From contig JAFEBS010000062.1 of assembly GCA_018242525.1 (NCBI GenBank), positions 62,001-126,000 on the forward strand: a stretch of 64,000 nucleotides of DNA. Direction: 5' to 3'. The notes under the pieces are model-generated. The model was not told the origin of the DNA. It searched no databases and worked only from the letters and a program-made list of their open reading frames with translations. The DNA is from Planctomycetota bacterium (GTDB lineage Bacteria; Planctomycetota; Planctomycetia; Planctomycetales; Planctomycetaceae). Shown piece after piece: positions 61,159 to 64,000 of the stretch. Position numbers and translations under genes: made by a program. Each line of letters opens with the position of its first letter. The first letter of the stretch is position 1.

Positions 61159-62748
61159 CTATTTGATCGCTCGGTTCAGCAGATTCTGTGTGATCTTCTG
61201 CACTCGTGCGTCCGGGCCATGCGGCCGGCTCCAATGGGACCACGGCAGCATGTGACCGGGGGGACTCGACAAGTCCTGGCACCAGAAGATTGTCGAAGCG
61301 TTGAAGACGAAATTGTTCTTCGGCCCCGGGTAGATGGTCGCGGTCCAATGCTGTGGCCGGGTCCCACCCACCAGCGCCGTTCCTTCACCCACGATTTCCA
61401 GGCCGGGGATGTCTGACGGGGGATCGCCATGGTATTCCCAGCCAATCAGGCCCGGAATCCGATCCCCGGCTTTCATCCCGCTTCCCTCGAAGATCCAGTG
61501 CTCGGGCTTGGTGCAGATCCAGTCGCCGCCGCCGTTGACCGGTTCCACGTTACGCGCCCCGATCAAATACCCTTCATCGGGTCCCCGGTGTGGAAACGGC
61601 CCGTTCTGTTTTTCCCGTCCTTCGGCATACGTATACTTGCCGCCGTACGGGCCGCCGCGAAACATGATTCGGTTGGGGACGCTGCTGCTGCTGTCTCGAT
61701 AGGGTGTCACCCAGCAGACGGAATTCCCCGAGAAGAACAGCAGGTTCACTCCCGAATCACGCATCTTGACGACGCTTTCGTACTGGCGGATGTCCCAGTA
61801 TTCGTCGTGCCCGACGCTCAGGAACGCCTTGCATTTCAATCCGTGATCAGGAGTCAGCATGTCGCTGTTGGAGCAATAGGTGACGTCGTACCCCTGCTGT
61901 TCCAGCCAATATGCCATGGGAAATTCAAAGCACAGCCATTCTCCCGAACCGATCGACTGCGGGTTCTCGTAGATCTGTGCGTACTTGCCGTAAGGGCGAT
62001 CAAAACTGACATCCGCCCATGGACCCTGGTTCCCCTTGGGATGCGTGTAGACCGAGTAATTGCTGGGCCACTGATTGTAGGCCTGCCAGGTGTTGTCCGA
62101 GCACTGCAGGAGAATGTCAGCGGACCGATCGTCGCGCACGATGAACACGACATAGCTTTGCCAGTATCCTTGGGCCGGATCATCTTCGAGCAGGCTGAGT
62201 CTGCCGAGGTAAACGCCGCTGACCCAGTCGGCGGGAATCTTGATCGATGCGGACTTTTCCCAGCGACATTCATGCAGATTCTTTTCACCCGGAGTCGGGA
62301 CCGGCTGAGTCTTCCCGACCAGTGGTCCGATCGTGGTCATCAACCGGGCACCGCAGCCACCGTAGTAGCCGGTGCGGAAGATCTCGATCTTGAACGGGCG
62401 TGCCGGATCGGACGAAACATGGATATCCAGTGTTTCACCCGCCGCAACACTCTGCCGGGAACAATAGCCTTCGATCCACGGGGTCCGAAATCCACCTGTC
62501 TTGTCGAGTCGCACACGGGTCAACTGCCAGTCGGTCGAGCCGGGCTTGGCATTTTCCTCGGCGATGAGACTGCGTCGCTTGACGGTCGCTGGATCGGCTC
62601 CAAACGCCGTCGGTTCCGTGACCGCGTTTCCCGTGAAAGCGGCCAGGCCCACCGCGGCCATCCCCTGCATCCAACGGCGCCGATCAACTTCGGGAAGCGA
62701 GGCGCCGGACGGATTTAGGGGGACGAAGTCGTTCGGTTCGTTGGTCAT
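61159..62748 (-). CDS. Exported N,N-dimethylformamidase beta-subunit-like protein
   Basis: 529 residues. DRRRWMQGMAAVGLAAF near residues 22-40 is a Tat-like signal. The large C-terminal part matches the dimethylformamidase beta-subunit C-terminal family: FKIEIFRTGYYGG, CSDNTWQAYNQWP, SVGHDEYWDIRQYE, and WICTKPEHWIFEG. The GHDEYW segment includes the Glu/Tyr type residues used as iron ligands in the characterised enzyme. An amide-hydrolase activity is possible but not shown, and a small alpha subunit is not seen nearby. The ATG at 62748 was chosen; the protein is preceded by a DUF1553 gene on the same strand. Confidence 0.78.
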   Translation of the reverse strand: MTNEPNDFVPLNPSGASLPEVDRRRWMQGMAAVGLAAFTGNAVTEPTAFGADPATVKRRSLIAEENAKPGSTDWQLTRVRLDKTGGFRTPWIEGYCSRQSVAAGETLDIHVSSDPARPFKIEIFRTGYYGGCGARLMTTIGPLVGKTQPVPTPGEKNLHECRWEKSASIKIPADWVSGVYLGRLSLLEDDPAQGYWQSYVVFIVRDDRSADILLQCSDNTWQAYNQWPSNYSVYTHPKGNQGPWADVSFDRPYGKYAQIYENPQSIGSGEWLCFEFPMAYWLEQQGYDVTYCSNSDMLTPDHGLKCKAFLSVGHDEYWDIRQYESVVKMRDSGVNLLFFSGNSVCWVTPYRDSSSSVPNRIMFRGGPYGGKYTYAEGREKQNGPFPHRGPDEGYLIGARNVEPVNGGGDWICTKPEHWIFEGSGMKAGDRIPGLIGWEYHGDPPSDIPGLEIVGEGTALVGGTRPQHWTATIYPGPKNNFVFNASTIFWCQDLSSPPGHMLPWSHWSRPHGPDARVQKITQNLLNRAIK

Positions 62749-62767
62749 GGGAATCGGTCCTTGGTCG

Positions 62768-64000
62768 TCAGTTTTTGGTAATCGCTTCATCCAGATTCAA
62801 CAGCACACTCATCACACTCGTCCAGGCAGCCAACTCCGGGTTTGCCAGAGACGCATCGCGTGGAGAATCGCCAACCGACAGCAGCGCCTGGGCTGCGGGC
62901 GGGTCCTGCCGATATCTGGTCCAGCGCTGCTGGTACAACCGCTGGGCGAGTTGAATCTCGGCCGGAGTGGGTCTTCGCGAAACGGCGACTCGGAACGCGA
63001 ACGTGATTTTCTCCTCGGGCGTGACTCCGCCGGAAATCATGACACGCTCGGCCAGTTTGCGCGCCGCTTCCAGGTACGTCGGATCATTCATCAGGACGAG
63101 CGCCTGCAGCGGCGTATTCGTGCGCGAACGACGAGCGGTACAGACTTCGCGTTCGGGGGCATCGAAGGTGTTCAGGCCGGGTGGCGGACAGGTTCGCTTC
63201 CAGAATGTGTACATGCTGCGCCGATACAATCCCTCGCCCTTGTCCTGCCGGTAGACGGTCCCTTCGTAATCCGCTCCCACGGCGACATCGTCCCACAGTC
63301 CGGCTGGCTGGTACGGCGAAACACTGGGACCGCCGATCCGGTCACTGAGCAAGCCCGCCATCTCCAGGGCGCTGTCACGAATCATTTCGGCCTGGATCCG
63401 GAACCGAGGACCACGAGCCAGCAGTTTGTTTTGCGGATCACGGTCCAGCAGATCGGCCGAGATGCGCGACGATTGACGATATGTGGCTGACGTTACAATC
63501 AGACGGTGCAGGCGTTTCACATCCCAGGCACCATTGCGGTCTGCGCCAGAATGGCCTGCCTGGAATTCGAATGCCAGCCAGTTCAGCAAATCCAGATGAC
63601 TGGGCCATTGCCCCTGCGATCCGAAGTCTTCGACCGTTTCCACCAATCCGCTGCCGAAGAACAGATTCCACGCCCGGTTGACGGCGACTCGACTGGTGAG
63701 CGGGTGATTGGGTGCCAACAGCCACTGCGCCAGTCCCAATCGGTTGTGGGGGGCATCCGCCGGAAACGGAGGCAGACTGGCAGGCGTATCGGGTTGAACT
63801 TCGTCCGCTGGCTGATCGTATTGCCCTCGCTTCAGGACAAACGCCTTGCGCGGCTGAGGCATTTCCAGCATGACCATGGCCGTCGGAATCGCCTTGTCCA
63901 ATTCGGTCCGTTGTCGTTCCAGATCGGCGCGGTTGGACGTTTGCTTTTGAAACTCGGGGTCGAATCGTGTCAGGTAGGTTCGAACCAATAACCTGGTCTG
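62768..64000 (-). CDS. DUF1553 (PSD1-type) planctomycete protein, C-terminal part
   Basis: 411 residues visible; the frame is open at the right edge, so the start lies outside the window. NRLGLAQWLLAPNHPLTSRVAVNRAWNLFFGSGLVETVEDFGSQG and WDVKRLHRLIVTSATYRQSS with YEGTVYRQDKGEGLYRRSMYTFWKR are characteristic of DUF1553 domains, which in full-length proteins follow a DUF1549 and often a cytochrome-c PSD1 domain. Function unknown, but secreted and numerous in planctomycetes. It ends 20 bases before the dimethylformamidase-like gene, so they are cotranscribed. The first codons seen cannot be the true N-terminus. Confidence 0.9.
   Translation of the reverse strand, partial: QTRLLVRTYLTRFDPEFQKQTSNRADLERQRTELDKAIPTAMVMLEMPQPRKAFVLKRGQYDQPADEVQPDTPASLPPFPADAPHNRLGLAQWLLAPNHPLTSRVAVNRAWNLFFGSGLVETVEDFGSQGQWPSHLDLLNWLAFEFQAGHSGADRNGAWDVKRLHRLIVTSATYRQSSRISADLLDRDPQNKLLARGPRFRIQAEMIRDSALEMAGLLSDRIGGPSVSPYQPAGLWDDVAVGADYEGTVYRQDKGEGLYRRSMYTFWKRTCPPPGLNTFDAPEREVCTARRSRTNTPLQALVLMNDPTYLEAARKLAERVMISGGVTPEEKITFAFRVAVSRRPTPAEIQLAQRLYQQRWTRYRQDPPAAQALLSVGDSPRDASLANPELAAWTSVMSVLLNLDEAITKN

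Noticed and set aside
61429..62718. 429-residue plus-strand frame opposite the dimethylformamidase-like gene
   Set aside because: Antisense shadow of a clear minus-strand gene.

Overview
The window looks like chromosomal DNA of a planctomycete (Planctomycetota, probably order Planctomycetales). Pointers are a DUF1552 protein and a DUF1553 protein near its end, several secreted PQQ-type and NHL-type beta-propellers with Sec or Tat signals, Gfo/Idh/MocA oxidoreductases, a Tat-exported sugar-epimerase-like protein, a two-GroEL chaperonin cluster, and many large hypothetical envelope proteins. Coding density is high, the base composition is GC-rich, and genes lie on both strands in short operons. 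I see no CRISPR array, rRNA operon, transposase or integrase.

Layout. 1-7.2 kb: C-terminus of a ClC chloride channel, a POT peptide transporter, an OmpH-like lipoprotein with its terminator, a secreted alpha/beta hydrolase, a run of palindromic repeats and a secreted helical protein. 7-9.7 kb: a miniature element nested inside another palindromic element, an SDR dehydrogenase, and tRNA-Gln followed by a small DUF4258-DUF2283 cassette that ends at a second, partial copy of the tRNA 3' end. 9.7-19.3 kb: LysM lipoprotein, deoxyhypusine-synthase-like enzyme, DinB-like protein, a large anchored envelope protein, and NHL/PQQ propellers around a CbiX-type chelatase. 19.3-20.5 kb: a small ORF with a strong terminator, then five tRNA genes (Phe, Pro, Ile, Ser, His). 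20.6-27.8 kb: metallophosphoesterase, HNH endonuclease, CobW GTPase, DegT aminotransferase, then an unusual operon of a conserved protein, a GcvH-like lipoyl carrier, a two-cluster ferredoxin and a YggS homologue. 28-36 kb: SWIM-SNF2 ATPase, NYN-like protein, TPR protein, TrkH, RarA. 36-44 kb: a 40-residue microprotein, an RDD membrane protein, Gfo/Idh/MocA, HAD hydrolase, purine nucleoside phosphorylase, a response regulator fused to an anti-sigma-type ATPase, a PNPOx-like protein and AroA. 44-51 kb: the chaperone cluster, transcribed groEL, groES, groEL, dnaJ, grpE, FmdB-type protein, yacG. 51-64 kb: mostly exported or envelope proteins, a MocA-like nucleotidyltransferase, a C-terminal-haem cytochrome, a short Flp pilin, and a DUF1552 / dimethylformamidase-like / DUF1553 block that runs off the window.

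The best candidates for something undescribed are the GcvH-like carrier plus ferredoxin operon (24.9-27.8 kb), the tRNA-Gln-bounded DUF4258/DUF2283 cassette, the atypical tRNA array, and the nested miniature element with a 9-bp target duplication. Everything is read by eye from sequence. Family names rest on motif recognition, not database searches.
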